A stretch of 64,000 nucleotides of DNA from JAPLJC01 sp052326585 (GTDB lineage Bacteria; Desulfobacterota; Desulfobaccia; Desulfobaccales; 0-14-0-80-60-11). This document shows, in pieces, positions 63,975-64,000 of this stretch. A program made the translations under genes and the position numbers. Positions within the stretch are counted from its first letter, which is position 1. Every line of letters begins with the position of its first letter. Under the pieces are notes generated by a model. It worked only from the letters and a program-made list of their open reading frames with translations, was not told where the DNA came from and ran no database searches. The stretch covers positions 124,001 through 188,000 of the forward strand of contig JBKQLU010000003.1 in the NCBI GenBank assembly GCA_052326585.1. Reading direction: 5' to 3'.

Positions 63975-64000
63975 CCCAGGCGGGACGCCTGTGTCACCAG
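63975..64000. repeat. CAGGCGGGACGCCTG palindrome at window edge
   Basis: CCCAGGCGGGACGCCTGTGT, continuing toward the edge, is a relative of the CACAGGCG..CGCCTGTG family at about 48640-48660 (48642-48660 reads CACAGGCGGGACGCCTGTG). It is truncated by the window end. Confidence 0.45.

Overview
The window looks like chromosomal DNA of a strictly anaerobic Desulfobacterota (deltaproteobacterial) organism. A sulfate-reducing or syntrophic lineage such as Desulfobaccales is my best guess, inferred from gene content only. Pointers are a selenium-rich HdrA/Mvh electron-bifurcating hydrogenase system, a separate HdrCB pair, the LL-diaminopimelate aminotransferase route to lysine, an LPS assembly lipoprotein, and GC-rich housekeeping genes interrupted by a few strikingly AT-rich accessory genes.

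Layout. 1-7.4 kb: a lone QueC-family (QatC-like) gene flanked by palindromic repeats, then a leftward block with the selenium-associated yedF, a cyclic-nucleotide-binding protein overlapping a K+ channel, queD, a HAD phosphatase and a CDP-alcohol phosphatidyltransferase. 7.7-11.5 kb: a membrane pseudokinase with a SPOR domain, purC, a CMD-family protein and a DUF2284 protein. 11.9-20.3 kb: hdrA-mvhD-small ORF-mvhG-mvhA-maturation protease. 20.3-30.6 kb: argH, an FN3 lipoprotein, and the lysine cluster lysA-dapF-dapA-dapB-[AT-rich insert]-FAH protein-dapL. 30.7-45.7 kb: SGNH protein, folK, YHS protein, fsa, pgsA, rpsT, a broken hicA with hicB, holA, a YciI-like protein, lptE, leuS, an AT-rich membrane protein, a glycosyltransferase, selD, tyrS and pcnB. 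45.8-53.7 kb: pgpA, cinA, thpR, recA, alaS, then an orphan antitoxin-like ORF and an amber-interrupted TIR gene. 53.8-64 kb: hypA, two PAS histidine kinases (the first split by a frameshift), a response regulator, hdrC-hdrB, an SdpI-like protein and argG.

The central observation is selenium. Four genes contain an in-frame TGA exactly where a catalytic or redox cysteine is expected: HdrA (codon 60), MvhD (codon 68), the NiFe hydrogenase large subunit MvhA (codon 449, motif DPU-LSCATH) and SelD (codon 18). Each TGA is followed by a hairpin whose apical loop carries GG, 23-26 nt downstream, as bacterial SECIS elements do. A standard gene caller would truncate or split all four, and would cut off the essential C-terminal nickel ligands of MvhA. 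HdrA is also unusually large (about 1478 aa): an HdrA module with a GltD-like FAD/NAD(P) domain inserted, followed by a second HdrA module. With HdrB and HdrC encoded at 60-61.5 kb and HypA at 53.8 kb, the window encodes most of a selenium-dependent H2-oxidising, flavin-bifurcating complex together with part of its maturation apparatus.

The accessory material is modest: solitary or damaged defence-type genes (QatC-like, TIR, HicAB), AT-rich insertions, and several intergenic repeat families. These include heptamer tandem repeats at many gene boundaries, an inverted GTCATTCTGAG element, C-rich palindromes, and a 232-bp element with 13-bp terminal inverted repeats between thpR and recA. No CRISPR array, rRNA, tRNA or complete transposase was recognised.
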